From CAVVNN01 sp963749605 (lineage in GTDB: Bacteria; Actinomycetota; Thermoleophilia; Solirubrobacterales; 70-9): a stretch of 64,000 nucleotides of DNA. Shown here in pieces: positions 41,229 through 50,584 of this stretch; the first letter of the stretch is position 1, and every line of letters begins with the position of its first letter. Made by a program: the position numbers and the translations under genes. Where the stretch lies: contig CAVVNN010000002.1 in the NCBI GenBank assembly GCA_963749605.1, forward strand, positions 496,001 to 560,000. Direction: 5' to 3'. The notes under the pieces are model-generated. The model ran no database searches, had not been told where the DNA came from, and was given only the letters and a program-made list of their open reading frames with translations.

Positions 41229-42356
41229 GTGCGCCGCCTGCTCCTCGCCTTCGAGCCTCCGGACGGCGGCGTCGCGGAGAACGTCGCCCAGTTGGGGCTG
41301 GGGCTGCGCGAGCACGGCTGGGAGCCGACGGTGGCGGGACCACCGGAGTCGACTGCCTACGAGCGCCTGGAAGCCGCCGGCGTAGCCGTTCACCGGCTTC
41401 CCCTCAGCCGCGGCATCGGTGGGCTGCGGGACGGGAGCCGGGCCCTGCGGGCTCTCTCGCGGCTGCTCGCGCGTGGTCGCTTCGACCTCCTGCACTCCCA
41501 CTCCTCGAAGGCGGGCGCCCTCGCCCGCGTCGCCGCCGCGCGGCACCGGGTGGCCTCCGTTTACAGCCCCCACTGCTTCGCCTTCGTCGGCGACGTCGGC
41601 CGCCCGCAGCAGCTGGTAGCAACTGGCGTCGAGCGCCTCCTCGGGCGCCTCACGGCGGCGATCGTCTGCGTCTGTGAGGACGAGCGGCGGCGGGCGCTGG
41701 AGGCCCACGTCGCCAATCCGCAACGACTGCACGTCGTCTACAACGGCGTCGACGGCTGCCCCGAGAGGGTGGCGCCGGACCCGCTGCTGGCCGGACTGCG
41801 CTCGCGGGGGCCGCTGGTCGGTGCGATCGCGGTGCTGCGCCGCCAGAAGCGCCTCGACCGGCTGATCGCCGCCGCCCCGGCGATCCTCGCCGCCGATCCG
41901 GCGGCGCAGGTGGTGATCATCGGCAACGGGCCCGAGCAGGCCGGTCTCGAGGCGCAGGCGACGGCGCTGGCCCTCGACCGCGAGCCGCGCTTCCGGATGA
42001 TCCCCTTCGAGGAATCCTCATGGCGCTACCTGAAGGCGCTCGACGTCTTCGTCCTCCCGTCCGAGTGGGAGGCGTTCCCGATCGGCGTGCTCGAGGCACT
42101 TGCCTGCGGGGTGCCCCAGGTCGCGACCGACGTCGGCGGCACCGCCGAGGCGGTCGGGGACGGCGAGACCGGGGTTCTCGCGGGCTCATCGCCGGAGGAG
42201 ATCGCCGCCGCCACGGTCGAGCTGGTCGGCAACCCTGGCCGCCGTGCCGCGATGGCAGAAGCCTCGCGGCGGCGCCAGGCCGAGCGCTTCACCGTCACCC
42301 GCATGGTCGCCGAGGTCGCGGCGGTCTACGAGACCGTCTCTCCACGGGGCGGCTGA
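41229..42356 (+). CDS. GT4-type glycosyltransferase, EPPDGG group, copy 2
   Basis: A 375-residue GT-B protein from GTG 41229. It opens RRLLLAFEPPDGGVAENVAQLGLGL and continues GRFDLLHSHSSKAGALARV, GAIAVLRRQKRLDRLIAAAP and PSEWEAFPIGVLEALACGVPQVATDVGG (E-x7-E). Followed after 4 bp by a close paralogue, so both come from one transcript. It probably adds one sugar of the repeat unit. Confidence 0.85.
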   Translation: MRRLLLAFEPPDGGVAENVAQLGLGLREHGWEPTVAGPPESTAYERLEAAGVAVHRLPLSRGIGGLRDGSRALRALSRLLARGRFDLLHSHSSKAGALARVAAARHRVASVYSPHCFAFVGDVGRPQQLVATGVERLLGRLTAAIVCVCEDERRRALEAHVANPQRLHVVYNGVDGCPERVAPDPLLAGLRSRGPLVGAIAVLRRQKRLDRLIAAAPAILAADPAAQVVIIGNGPEQAGLEAQATALALDREPRFRMIPFEESSWRYLKALDVFVLPSEWEAFPIGVLEALACGVPQVATDVGGTAEAVGDGETGVLAGSSPEEIAAATVELVGNPGRRAAMAEASRRRQAERFTVTRMVAEVAAVYETVSPRGG

Positions 42357-42360
42357 GCGG

Positions 42361-43491
42361 ATGCGGGTGCTGGAGATCTGCGAGCCACCCGACGGCGGCG
42401 CCGCCGTCAATGCCTCGACCCTGGCCCTGCGCCTGGCCGAACGGGGAGCAGAAGTCGAGTACGCGGGGCCGCCGCGGGCGCTGCCCTACGAGGAGCTCGA
42501 AGCGGCCGGCATCCCAGTCCACCGCCTCCCCCTCGCGCCCTCGTTCTTCAACACCCGTGCCGACATCGCGGCGCTGCGCGCGATCCGCTCGCTGCTGAAC
42601 GGCGGCGGCTTCGACATCGTCCACCTGCACTCGGCCAAGGCGGGCGTACTGGGGCGCCTGGCCGCGATCGGCGGCGACGCCAGGGTCGTCTACTCACCGC
42701 ACAGCTTCCCCTTCGTCGGCGACCTGCCGCGGCCCCGGATCGCGCTGACGACGGCGCTGGAGCGAGTCCTGGCCCGGCGCTGCGACGCGATCGTCTGCGT
42801 CTGCGACTGGGAGCTGCGGCTGGGTCGCGCCCGCGGCCTGAAGCCGCGCCGGGGCCTGGTCCGGATCTATAACGGCGTCGAGCCGTTCCCGGACGGCGTC
42901 GAGCCCGCCCGCGAGCTGAGCGAGTGGGCCGGCGGGGCGCCGCTGGTCGCCGCCATCGCCGTCCTCCGCCGCCAGAAGCGTCTCGACCTGCTGATCGAGG
43001 CGGCGCCGGCGATTCTCGCCGGCCACCCCGAGGCCAGGGTCGCGATCGTCGGCAACGGACCCGAAGGAGAGGGGCTGGAGCGACTCGTGCGGGAGCTGGG
43101 GCTCGACCGTGAGGAGCGCTTCCGGATCTTCCCCTTCGCCGCCTCGGCCTGGGAGTACCTGGCGGCGCTTGACGTCTTCGTCCTCCCCTCCGCCTGGGAG
43201 GCGTTCCCGATCGGCGTGCTCGAGGCGCTGGCGGCGGGAGTGCCGCAGGTGGTGACCGACGTCGGCGGCTCCGGCGAGGCGGTGCTCGACGGGGTGACCG
43301 GGTTCATGGTGCCCCCGCGCGAGCCGGAGCCGATCGCCGCCGCGGTGCTCGACCTGCTCGGCGACGACGAGCGGCGGCGGCGAATGGCGGCTGCCTCCTC
43401 GCAGCGCCAGCTTCAGCTGTTCCAGACGGCGACGATGGTCGAGGAGACCCAGGCTCTCTACGAAAGTCTCCTTGCTGCCGACATGGCTTAG
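42361..43491 (+). CDS. GT4-type glycosyltransferase, EPPDGG group, copy 3
   Basis: A 376-residue GT-B protein, closest to the gene just upstream. It opens MRVLEICEPPDGGAAVNAST and has GGFDIVHLHSAKAGVLGRL, AIAVLRRQKRLDLLIEAAP and PSAWEAFPIGVLEALAAGVPQVVTDVGG (E-x7-E). The tandem arrangement with copy 2 suggests duplication followed by a change of donor or acceptor. Start ATG 42361, 4 bp after the previous stop. Confidence 0.85.
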   Translation: MRVLEICEPPDGGAAVNASTLALRLAERGAEVEYAGPPRALPYEELEAAGIPVHRLPLAPSFFNTRADIAALRAIRSLLNGGGFDIVHLHSAKAGVLGRLAAIGGDARVVYSPHSFPFVGDLPRPRIALTTALERVLARRCDAIVCVCDWELRLGRARGLKPRRGLVRIYNGVEPFPDGVEPARELSEWAGGAPLVAAIAVLRRQKRLDLLIEAAPAILAGHPEARVAIVGNGPEGEGLERLVRELGLDREERFRIFPFAASAWEYLAALDVFVLPSAWEAFPIGVLEALAAGVPQVVTDVGGSGEAVLDGVTGFMVPPREPEPIAAAVLDLLGDDERRRRMAAASSQRQLQLFQTATMVEETQALYESLLAADMA

Positions 43492-43531
43492 AGATCTTCA
43501 GCGATTTCTTAGCGTTACCTTGGAGCTCTCG

Positions 43532-44512
43532 ATGCCAGAAGTCTCAGTCGTCATCCCCACCTACGGTCGCGAGAACCTGATCGGCCCGACGTTGGCCGGC
43601 GCGCTCGGCCAGGAGGACGTTGACCTGGAGGTGATCGTCGTCGTCGACGCCTCGCCCGACCGTACCGCCGCCCGCCTGGAGGAGATCGGTGACCCGCGCC
43701 TGCGGATCATCGTCCAACCGGTCAACCGGGGCCAGGCGGCAGCCCGCAACCGGGGAATCGCGGAGGCCGCCGGCGAGTGGGTCGCATTCCTCGACGACGA
43801 CGACATCTGGGCGCCGCGCAAGCTGCGCCTGCAGCTCGACGCCGCCGGCCGCAAAGACGCCGACCTCGCTTTCAGCACCGCTCTCGTCCTCGACCCCGAC
43901 CTGCACCCGATCCGGGCCTTCTATCCCCCGCCCCCCTCCGAGCAGCCGCGCAACATCCTCGAGAGCTCCTCGGTCCCCGCCGGCTCCTCCAACCTGGTCG
44001 CGCGCACCGAGCTGCTGCGGCAGGTCGGAGGAGGCGACGAGGAGCTCGACGCGCTGGCCGACTGGGACCTCTTCATCCGCCTGCTGCTGAACGGAACCTC
44101 GGCCATCCTCGAGGAGCCCCACGTCGGCTACGTCCTGCGGTCCCAGAGCGTCAGCGCCGCCCTGCTCGAGCGCCATTTTGAAGACTTTGAAGTGATCGAG
44201 CGCAAGTACGCGGCGGCGCGCGAGCGGTACGGGGCAACCCTCGACGGCGTCCAGTTCTCGCGCTGGCTGGCGGGCGGTCTGCGGCGCGGCGGCCGGCGGC
44301 GCGACGCGATGCGGGCCTACCTGCGGGGGGCCGTCCAGTACCGCAGCTTCGGCAACCTCGTGCGCTGCCTCGGAGTCCCCTTCGGCGAGCGGGCAATGGC
44401 GATCGCGCGCTCCAAACCCACCCTGCCGCCGGCACCGGAGTGGATCGACCTCTACCGACCGGGCGGACGCCTCGACTGCAGCCTCGAGCAGCTCGCGGCG
44501 AAGGTCGTCTAA
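43532..44512 (+). CDS. GT2-type glycosyltransferase, copy 2
   Basis: A 326-residue protein, paralogue of the one at 39158. MPEVSVVIPTYGRENLIGPTLAGALGQEDVDLEVIVVVD, VAFLDDDDIWAPRKLRLQL and VGGGDEELDALADWDLFIRLL are shared blocks. The aligned start is ATG 43532; an earlier ATG at 43472 lies inside the end of the previous gene. Its stop overlaps the stop of the convergent deacetylase gene (44509). Confidence 0.85.
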   Translation: MPEVSVVIPTYGRENLIGPTLAGALGQEDVDLEVIVVVDASPDRTAARLEEIGDPRLRIIVQPVNRGQAAARNRGIAEAAGEWVAFLDDDDIWAPRKLRLQLDAAGRKDADLAFSTALVLDPDLHPIRAFYPPPPSEQPRNILESSSVPAGSSNLVARTELLRQVGGGDEELDALADWDLFIRLLLNGTSAILEEPHVGYVLRSQSVSAALLERHFEDFEVIERKYAAARERYGATLDGVQFSRWLAGGLRRGGRRRDAMRAYLRGAVQYRSFGNLVRCLGVPFGERAMAIARSKPTLPPAPEWIDLYRPGGRLDCSLEQLAAKVV

Positions 44513-45555
44513 GCGAACGCCGAGTCGCCGCGGCCGAGCACGGCCTCCATCCGCGCTCCCAGCGCCTCCGCCGACTCCTCGGCCGGCATCAGCCGCGGCA
44601 GTTCGAACCGCCGTGCCGCCGCGGTGAGCGGTTGCGTCTCGCGAACCCCGACGGCGTGGTCGAAGCCGCACGCGCGAACGATCCGACGCGAGCGAGAGCT
44701 GTTGTCGCCGAAGGGGAAGGAGAAGCTGGCCGGTGGGCGGCCCGTGCGCTCGGTTAGGAAACGGCGGCTGAGCTCGACCTCGGAACGCTGCTCGCCGCCG
44801 CTCAGGGTCAGCAGGCTGGGGTGGTTTGCCGTGTGCGCGCCGAGCTCGACCAGATCGCTCGCGGCCAGCCGGGCAAGCTCCTCGCTGCTCATCGGCCGGC
44901 CTGGATCGACCGCCGACGCCGCGGTGCTCCCGCCTCCCGCCCACTCCCGAATCAGCTCTAGCCAATGCACCGCAGTCTGGTGTGGGCTGTGCCTGAGAAC
45001 CGGGTGCACAGCCTCCATCAACGCGCACTCGCGCTCGGCTGCGGTCCCGGTGGCGGCGGCGATTCTCGCCCTGCCCAGAGCCAGGTCGATGCGGTCGGGC
45101 CGCGCGCCCGGTCCGGTCAACAGCTCCTGCAACTCGTCCCACCAGAACGATCCGCGGCTGTCGACGTACCCGGTCGCGATGTAGAAGGTCGCCGGGACAC
45201 CGTGGACCTCAAGCAACGGCAGGGCACGGTCGAGATTGTCGACATAGCCATCGTCGAAGGTGATCGCGACCGCCCGCGGCGGGATCCGGCCGCGCCGCGC
45301 CGCTGCGACCAACTCGGCCAGCGGCAGGACGCGGAACTTGGACGTCAACAGCCGCAGGTGGCGATCGAACGTCGTCCTCGAGACCGCGATCTTCCACGGG
45401 TCGGAGACGGGCTCGGCGATCCGGTGGTAGAGGAGGATCAGGCCGGCGCCGCGCCGGGCAGAGAAATCGACGTAGGGCCGGCGGACCCTCCGCGCAACCC
45501 CGTCGGGGATGCGCAGCAGGCGCCGGGCGGCATCGATCTGGCCGGCTTCAATCAC
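44509..45555 (-). CDS. Polysaccharide deacetylase (NodB-like)
   Basis: A 348-residue protein. LILLYHRIAEPVSDPWKIAVS opens the domain. VAITFDDGYVDNLDRALPLLEVHG is motif 1 with the metal/catalytic Asp pair, LGAHTANHPSLLTLS is motif 2 (H-x3-H metal site), and SFSFPFGDNSS is motif 3. A Zn-dependent enzyme that removes N- or O-acetyl groups from surface glycan. It lacks a clear signal peptide. It ends convergently against the GT2 gene. Confidence 0.87.
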   Translation of the reverse strand: MIEAGQIDAARRLLRIPDGVARRVRRPYVDFSARRGAGLILLYHRIAEPVSDPWKIAVSRTTFDRHLRLLTSKFRVLPLAELVAAARRGRIPPRAVAITFDDGYVDNLDRALPLLEVHGVPATFYIATGYVDSRGSFWWDELQELLTGPGARPDRIDLALGRARIAAATGTAAERECALMEAVHPVLRHSPHQTAVHWLELIREWAGGGSTAASAVDPGRPMSSEELARLAASDLVELGAHTANHPSLLTLSGGEQRSEVELSRRFLTERTGRPPASFSFPFGDNSSRSRRIVRACGFDHAVGVRETQPLTAAARRFELPRLMPAEESAEALGARMEAVLGRGDSAFA

Positions 45556-45698
45556 TCTGCACCCTCATCGCGCCAGGCTCCTCTCGTCACGGCTGCGCCG
45601 GATGCTATCCACCGCCCAGCCAGCGGCCGTCGACGGCGTGCCCACCTCCCAGTTGGTAGCTTCGAGCCGAGCTGGCGCTTCGGTGCCAGCCGGCTTCT

Positions 45699-47234
45699 AT
45701 GGCCAGCGATCAATTCGACGTAATCGTGGTCGGCTCGGGGGCGACCGGCGGGTGGGCCGCGAAAGAGCTCACCGAGGCTGGCCTGCGGGTGACCCTGCTC
45801 GAGGCCGGGCCGATGCTCTTCGGCGAGGACGCGGCGTCATCGACGCCCGCCGGCCGTAACCGCCAGCCCGTCCAGGAACGCTGCAGCGCCTTCGACGAGG
45901 AGAAAGCGCCGCTGTTCGTCGACGACGTCGAAAACCCCTACTCGCACCCGCCGGAGAAGCCGTACGCCTGGATCCGCAGCCGCCAGGTGGGCGGGCGCCT
46001 GCTGCTCTGGGACCGGATCTGCCTGCGGATGTCCGACCACGAGTTGAAGGCGGCCAGCCGCGACGGGGTCGGCGACGACTGGCCGATCTCCTACGAGGAC
46101 CTGCGCCCGCACTACGACCGGGTCGAGCGCTTCCTCGGGGTGACCGGCACCGCGGAGGGGTTCGCGAACGTCCCCGACGGCGAGTTCGCCGCGCCTCCCC
46201 CGCTCTCCGCCGGCGAGCGGCAATTCAAGCAGGCGGTCGAAGAGCGCTGGCCGGAGCGGCGAGCGACCGACGCCCGCACCGCTCATGCGCCTCCGGACGC
46301 GAGCCTGAACGCGGCGATGCGGACGGGACGTTTGTCGCTGCTCGCCGACTCGGTAGCCAGCCGGGTCACCCTGGCGCCGGAGGAACACCGCGCCAAGGGC
46401 GTCGCCTACGTCGACCGCCTCTCCGGAGCCGAACGCGAGGTCAACGCCGACGCCGTCTTCCTCTGCGCCTCAACGATCGAGTCGACCCGGCTCCTGCTCA
46501 ACTCGGTGACCGAGACCCATCCCGGCGGCCTTGGCAACTCCTCCGGCGTTCTCGGTCGCTACCTGATGGACCACATCTTCGGCATCGGCCTCGACGGCTT
46601 CGCGGCACCCATCCCACGTGGCGCATCGGACCCTTCCTCCTTCGGCTGCTTCATCCCCAGCTTCCGCAACACCGGCGAGGCCGAGGATCTCGGGTTCGTC
46701 CGCGGCTACGGCATCGGCCTGCAGATCTACCCCCGCGAGACCGGGCTCAGGTTACGGCTGAAGAACCGCGGTCGCACCCACGGGGGCTGGTTCTGGATGC
46801 GGGCGTTCGGGGAGGTGCTGGCGAACAGGGAGAACCGGGTGACGCTCGACCCGGTTCGGGTTGATGCCTGGGGAATCCCGATCGCGCACATCGAGTGCCG
46901 CTACGGCGAGAACGAGCGGAGAATGGCCGCCGACCAGCTCGGCTGCGTGCAGGAGATCGCGAAGGCGACCGGGTTGCAGCCCAGGCGCGTCCACTCGGAG
47001 CTGAACTCTCCCGGCCTCTCGATCCACGAGGTGGGGACGGCTCGCATGGGCGCGGACCCCGAGACCTCGGTGCTGGACCCGTTCAACCGCAGCTGGGACG
47101 TCGAGAACCTCCTCGTCACCGACGGCTCCTGCTTCGTCTCCGGCGGCTTCCAGAACCCGACGCTGACGATGATGGCGATTACCGGGCGGGCCTGCGCGCA
47201 CTACGTCGGGAGGCTGAAGAGACGGGAAGCGTGA
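45699..47234 (+). CDS. GMC-family FAD-dependent oxidoreductase
   Basis: A 511-residue protein. FAD-binding FDVIVVGSGATGGWAAKELTEAGLRVTLLEAG lies at 6-37; GMC signatures SRQVGGRLLLWDRICLRM, FLCASTIESTRLLLNSV and the active-site end ...HEVGTARMGADPETSVLD and NLLVTDGSCFVSGGFQNPTLTMMAITGRA with His and Asn at the catalytic positions. Members oxidise sugars, alcohols or choline. The substrate is unknown; it follows a polysaccharide locus but has its own start. Confidence 0.85.
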   Translation: MASDQFDVIVVGSGATGGWAAKELTEAGLRVTLLEAGPMLFGEDAASSTPAGRNRQPVQERCSAFDEEKAPLFVDDVENPYSHPPEKPYAWIRSRQVGGRLLLWDRICLRMSDHELKAASRDGVGDDWPISYEDLRPHYDRVERFLGVTGTAEGFANVPDGEFAAPPPLSAGERQFKQAVEERWPERRATDARTAHAPPDASLNAAMRTGRLSLLADSVASRVTLAPEEHRAKGVAYVDRLSGAEREVNADAVFLCASTIESTRLLLNSVTETHPGGLGNSSGVLGRYLMDHIFGIGLDGFAAPIPRGASDPSSFGCFIPSFRNTGEAEDLGFVRGYGIGLQIYPRETGLRLRLKNRGRTHGGWFWMRAFGEVLANRENRVTLDPVRVDAWGIPIAHIECRYGENERRMAADQLGCVQEIAKATGLQPRRVHSELNSPGLSIHEVGTARMGADPETSVLDPFNRSWDVENLLVTDGSCFVSGGFQNPTLTMMAITGRACAHYVGRLKRREA

Positions 47235-47245
47235 GGTCGCTGCAA

Positions 47246-47770
47246 TCAGCTCGGCTCGCCCGGTTCTTTGCGCGGCACCAGCACCAGCCGCTTGAACTCG
47301 GCGACCAGGACGCCGTCCTGGTTCAGCACGCGGGTGTGGACCTTGACCACGCCGCGGTCGGGCTTCGACTGCGAGGGCTTGACGTCGAGCACCTCGGTCT
47401 CGCAGAAGAGGGTGTCGCCGTGGAAGACCGGGTTGGGGTGGCTGAGCTCTTCGGTCGCCAGGTTGGCGATCGCCTTGCCGGAGACGTCGGAGACCGACAT
47501 ACCGAGGGCGAGCGAGTAGACGAGCGGGCCGACGACGACGTTGCGGCCCTGCTGGGAGCCCTTGGCGTAGACGTCGTTGAGGTGCAGCGGGTGATGGTTC
47601 ATCGTGATCAGGCAGAAGAGGTGATCGTCGGCCTCGGTCACGGTCTTCGCCGGCCAGTGCTTGTAGACGGCGCCGACCTCGAACTCCTCGAGGTAGCGGC
47701 CGTAGGCGTGCGCCCCGGACGCCTCGCGCTCGGCCTGGTCGGTCGTGAACTCGCTGGTCTGCTGGGTCAC
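47246..47770 (-). CDS. MaoC-like hydratase, candidate mesaconyl-CoA hydratase
   Basis: A 174-residue single hot-dog protein. DHLFCLITMNHHPLHLNDVYAKGSQQG contains the MaoC active-site motif D-x4-T-x-N-x3-L-H. GTG 47770 has AGGAGG 11 nt upstream. Related MaoC proteins near malyl-CoA lyases and MeaA mutases hydrate mesaconyl-CoA to methylmalyl-CoA. Here the acyl-CoA dehydrogenase at 49371 and the lyase at 53349 lie nearby, and the mutase is at 15277, so that role is plausible. A general enoyl-CoA hydratase is the alternative. Confidence 0.75.
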   Translation of the reverse strand: MTQQTSEFTTDQAEREASGAHAYGRYLEEFEVGAVYKHWPAKTVTEADDHLFCLITMNHHPLHLNDVYAKGSQQGRNVVVGPLVYSLALGMSVSDVSGKAIANLATEELSHPNPVFHGDTLFCETEVLDVKPSQSKPDRGVVKVHTRVLNQDGVLVAEFKRLVLVPRKEPGEPS

Positions 47771-47908
47771 CGGTAACTTCGCCTCCTAATCGATTTCGCG
47801 GCGCCTGATGCTATCTGGCAGCCCCTAGAGACCACGGCAGAACTCCGCCAGCGACGGCCACCCCGGCCCGGCGATCTCACGCGTCTGCGACCGCTGTAAC
47901 CTCGCGCC

Positions 47909-48922
47909 GTGCGTGTGCGAGGCACCGACAGCCTGACGATCGTGTTCACGGGGCCGGGACAGACGGAGCTGCGCGTGGAACACCTCCGTCGGTCCAGGCC
48001 GGGTCAGGTGCTGCTCGACGCCCGCTGTTCACTGGTGAGCACGGGAACGGAGCGCCGCTGTTTCGAACGGAATTTCGCCCCAGGCACTCACTGGGACCTC
48101 TGGGTCAGGTACCCCTTCAGGCCAGGCTACAGCTTCGTCGGCGTCACCCCAGAGGGGGCGCGGGTCTGCGCCAATGCTCCTCATGCCCAGCGCGCGATCG
48201 TCGCGAAGAAGGAGCTTCTTCCTGTGCCGGACGATGTCAGCGACGAGGACGCGTCGTGGTTCGCCCTGGCCGCGATTGCTCAACACGGACTCGCGCAGTC
48301 CAGACTGAAACCCGGCGACACAGTCGCGGTCGTCGGTGCCGGCGTGCTCGGCCAGCTCGTCGCCCAGCTCGCCCGTGCAGCGGGCGCCGGAGAGGTCATC
48401 GTCATCGCCCGCTCGCGCCCGCGCCTGGATGCCGCGGCTGGCCACGGCGCGACGGCCGTGGCTGCGAGCGCCGCCGAGGCCAGCGACGCGGTTCTGTCTC
48501 GCACCAACGGCGAGGGGGCGTCGATCGTTTTCGACGTGACGGGGAACGAGGCCGTTCTGGCTGACGCGATGAAGCTGGCGCGGCGCGGCGGCACGATCGT
48601 CCTACTCGGCGACGTGGGCAACCCGGGGGGTCAGCGGCTCGGCCCGGAGCTCCTGCTCGCCGACCTGCACGTCGTCGGTGCCCATATCGCGAACGTGAGC
48701 ACTTCGGATCGCCGGCGGATGGCGGAGGAATTCTTCGCCGCGGTCGGCGATGGGCGTGTCGTCGTCGGCGATCTGATCACGAGCCGGGTCCGCCCTGAGG
48801 ACGCTCCGGCTGTGTACGCCTCGCTGGCGGACGACGATCCCGCCCGTCTCGGGGTTCTTTTCGACTGGCGACGCGACGAGCTCTTCGAGACTGCCGCCAA
48901 CCCTGGTGACGCCGCCGGCTGA
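47909..48922 (+). CDS. MDR-family dehydrogenase-like protein
   Basis: A 337-residue protein. The N-terminal GroES-like part (RPGQVLLDARCSLVSTGTERRCFERN) lacks the usual zinc Cys/His set of alcohol dehydrogenases. The NAD(P) domain has AVVGAGVLGQLVAQLARAAGAGEVIVI and TIVLLGDVGNPGG. Such proteins are NAD(P)-dependent sugar or alcohol oxidoreductases. GTG 47909 is supported by TAACCT (47897-47902) 6 nt upstream. Substrate unknown. Confidence 0.75.
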   Translation: MRVRGTDSLTIVFTGPGQTELRVEHLRRSRPGQVLLDARCSLVSTGTERRCFERNFAPGTHWDLWVRYPFRPGYSFVGVTPEGARVCANAPHAQRAIVAKKELLPVPDDVSDEDASWFALAAIAQHGLAQSRLKPGDTVAVVGAGVLGQLVAQLARAAGAGEVIVIARSRPRLDAAAGHGATAVAASAAEASDAVLSRTNGEGASIVFDVTGNEAVLADAMKLARRGGTIVLLGDVGNPGGQRLGPELLLADLHVVGAHIANVSTSDRRRMAEEFFAAVGDGRVVVGDLITSRVRPEDAPAVYASLADDDPARLGVLFDWRRDELFETAANPGDAAG

Positions 48923-48993
48923 CGGACGCGTCCTCCTCGGCACCGCGCGAGCGGCGACGCTGCGGCCCGCGGTCGAGCTCCGCGGGCGCTGGC

Positions 48994-49356
48994 TCAGTGG
49001 ACTTTCTTCAGCCGCGCTCGCTGCTCTTGCTTCTCGACCACCTGGGCGATCAGCTTCAGCACGTTGGAGTCGCCGCTGGCCTTGATGTGGCCGGTCTCAT
49101 AGGCCTTGCGGTAGCTCTTCAGCGTGCCGCGCTCGGCAAGTTCGTTGAACTGGGGACGGTCGACCTGGACCAGCACCCGCTCGTCCTGCGCCAGGTCCTT
49201 GGTGATCTTCGGGCCCGGAACCTCGACCCGGTAGAGCTGGATGTCGTGGCGGGCTTTCAGCTCCAGGCCGAAGACGAGCTTCAGGTTCTGCAGCGCCGGG
49301 ACTTCCGCCTGGAACCGCTCGACCGCGGTCTCGATCAGGTCGGACGTCGACGCCAT
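48994..49356 (-). CDS. SCP2-like lipid-binding domain protein
   Basis: A 120-residue protein. LKLVFGLELKARHDIQLYRVEVPGP and LKSYRKAYETGHIKASGDSNVLKLIAQVV match the SCP2 sterol-binding fold (beta sheet, then the G-x-I-K-x-x-G-D element). It lies 14 bp after the acyl-CoA dehydrogenase on the same strand, so it is likely in one transcript with it. SCP2-like domains bind acyl-CoA or lipids. Confidence 0.65.
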   Translation of the reverse strand: MASTSDLIETAVERFQAEVPALQNLKLVFGLELKARHDIQLYRVEVPGPKITKDLAQDERVLVQVDRPQFNELAERGTLKSYRKAYETGHIKASGDSNVLKLIAQVVEKQEQRARLKKVH

Positions 49357-49370
49357 ACGGCTAGATCTTG

Positions 49371-50574
49371 TGCCTCTGGAGGAGCTTCTTGCCGATCACC
49401 ATGCGCTGGATCTCGGAGGTCCCCTCGCCGATCAAGCAGCAGCGGTGCGTCGCGGTAGAGGCGCTCGATCTCGTACTCCTTCGAGTAGCCGTAGCCGCCG
49501 TGGATGCGGAAGCACTCCTCGACGCACTCCTTGCCGGTCTCCGAGGCGAAGAGCTTCGCCATGCCGGCCTCGAGGTCGGAGCGCTCGCCGGCGTCCTTCA
49601 GCCGCGCCGCCTTGCGGGTCAGCAGGCGGGCCGCCTCGACCTTGGTCGCCATGTCGGCGAGCTTGAACTGGATCGCCTGGTGCTGGGCGATCGGCTTGCC
49701 GAAGGTCTTGCGCTCCTGGCTGTAGCGGAGGGCGAGCTCGAGGGCGCGCTGGGCGATGCCGACGCCGCGGGCGGCGACGTTGACGCGGCCCACCTCGAGC
49801 GCGTCCATCATCTGCACGAAGCCCTCGCCGACGCCGGCCTCCTCGCCGCCGAGAATGCGCTCGGGCGGGCACTTGTAGCCGTCGTAGACGAGCTCGGTCG
49901 ACTCGACGCCCTTGTAGCCCATCTTCTTGATCTTCGGGCGGGACGACGAGGCCCTTGAACTCGCCCGTGTTCTGTTCGACCCAGGGCTCCTTCTCGGTGA
50001 TGAAGCAGGTCATCCCCTTGTAGGGCGGGTCGGCCTTGGGGTCGCTCTTCATCAGGACGAAGACGACGCCGGAACCGAGGCCGTTCGTCACCCACATCTT
50101 CTGCCCGTTCAGCTCCCAGTTGCCGTCCTCGCCCTTCTTGGCGGTGGACTTGATTCCCTGCACGTCGGAGCCGACCTCGGGCTCCGAGAGCGAGAAGGCG
50201 GCGCGGATCTCGCCCGTCGCCATCTTCGGCAGGAAGTGGTCCTTCTGCTCCTCGGTGCCGAACTTCATCAAGAGGTAGGAGCCGATGAAGTGGGTGTTGA
50301 CGACGCCGGAGATCGAGATCCAGCCGCGCGAGAGCTCTTCGACGATCATCGCGTAGGTGGTCAGGTCGAGGCCCATGCCGCCGTAGGCCTCGGGGATCGT
50401 CACCCCGAACAGGCCCAGCTCCTTCATCTGCTCGACGATCGGCTCCGGGAAGGAGTCCTCGTGGTCGTAGTGCTCGGCGTTGGGGATGATCTGCTCGTCG
50501 GCGAACTGGCGCACCATCTCGGTGATGTCGCGCTGGATCTCGGTCTGCTCGCTGTGGGCGGTGTCTACGGCCAT
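49371..50574 (-). CDS. Acyl-CoA dehydrogenase, candidate methylsuccinyl-CoA dehydrogenase, two frameshifts
   Basis: From ATG 50574 (MAVDTAHSEQTEIQRDITEMVRQFADEQIIPNAEHYD) the family blocks follow: LGLFGVTIPEAYGGMG, AAFSLSEPEVGSDVQGI, ELNGQKMWVTNG, then, after one extra base near 49940, KIKKMGYKGVESTELVYDGY, EVGRVNVAARGVGIAQRALELALRY and FRIHGGYGYSKEYEIERLYRDAPLL. A second extra base near 49433 hides IGEGTSEIQRMVIGKKL, ending at a TAG at 49371. Corrected, it is about 400 residues with the catalytic Glu region. KIDKMGYKGVDTTEL-type sequences occur in actinobacterial ethylmalonyl-CoA gene sets, so methylsuccinyl-CoA is a reasonable substrate, but other acyl-CoAs are possible. Confidence 0.78.
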
Positions 50575-50584
50575 TGCTCCTAGC

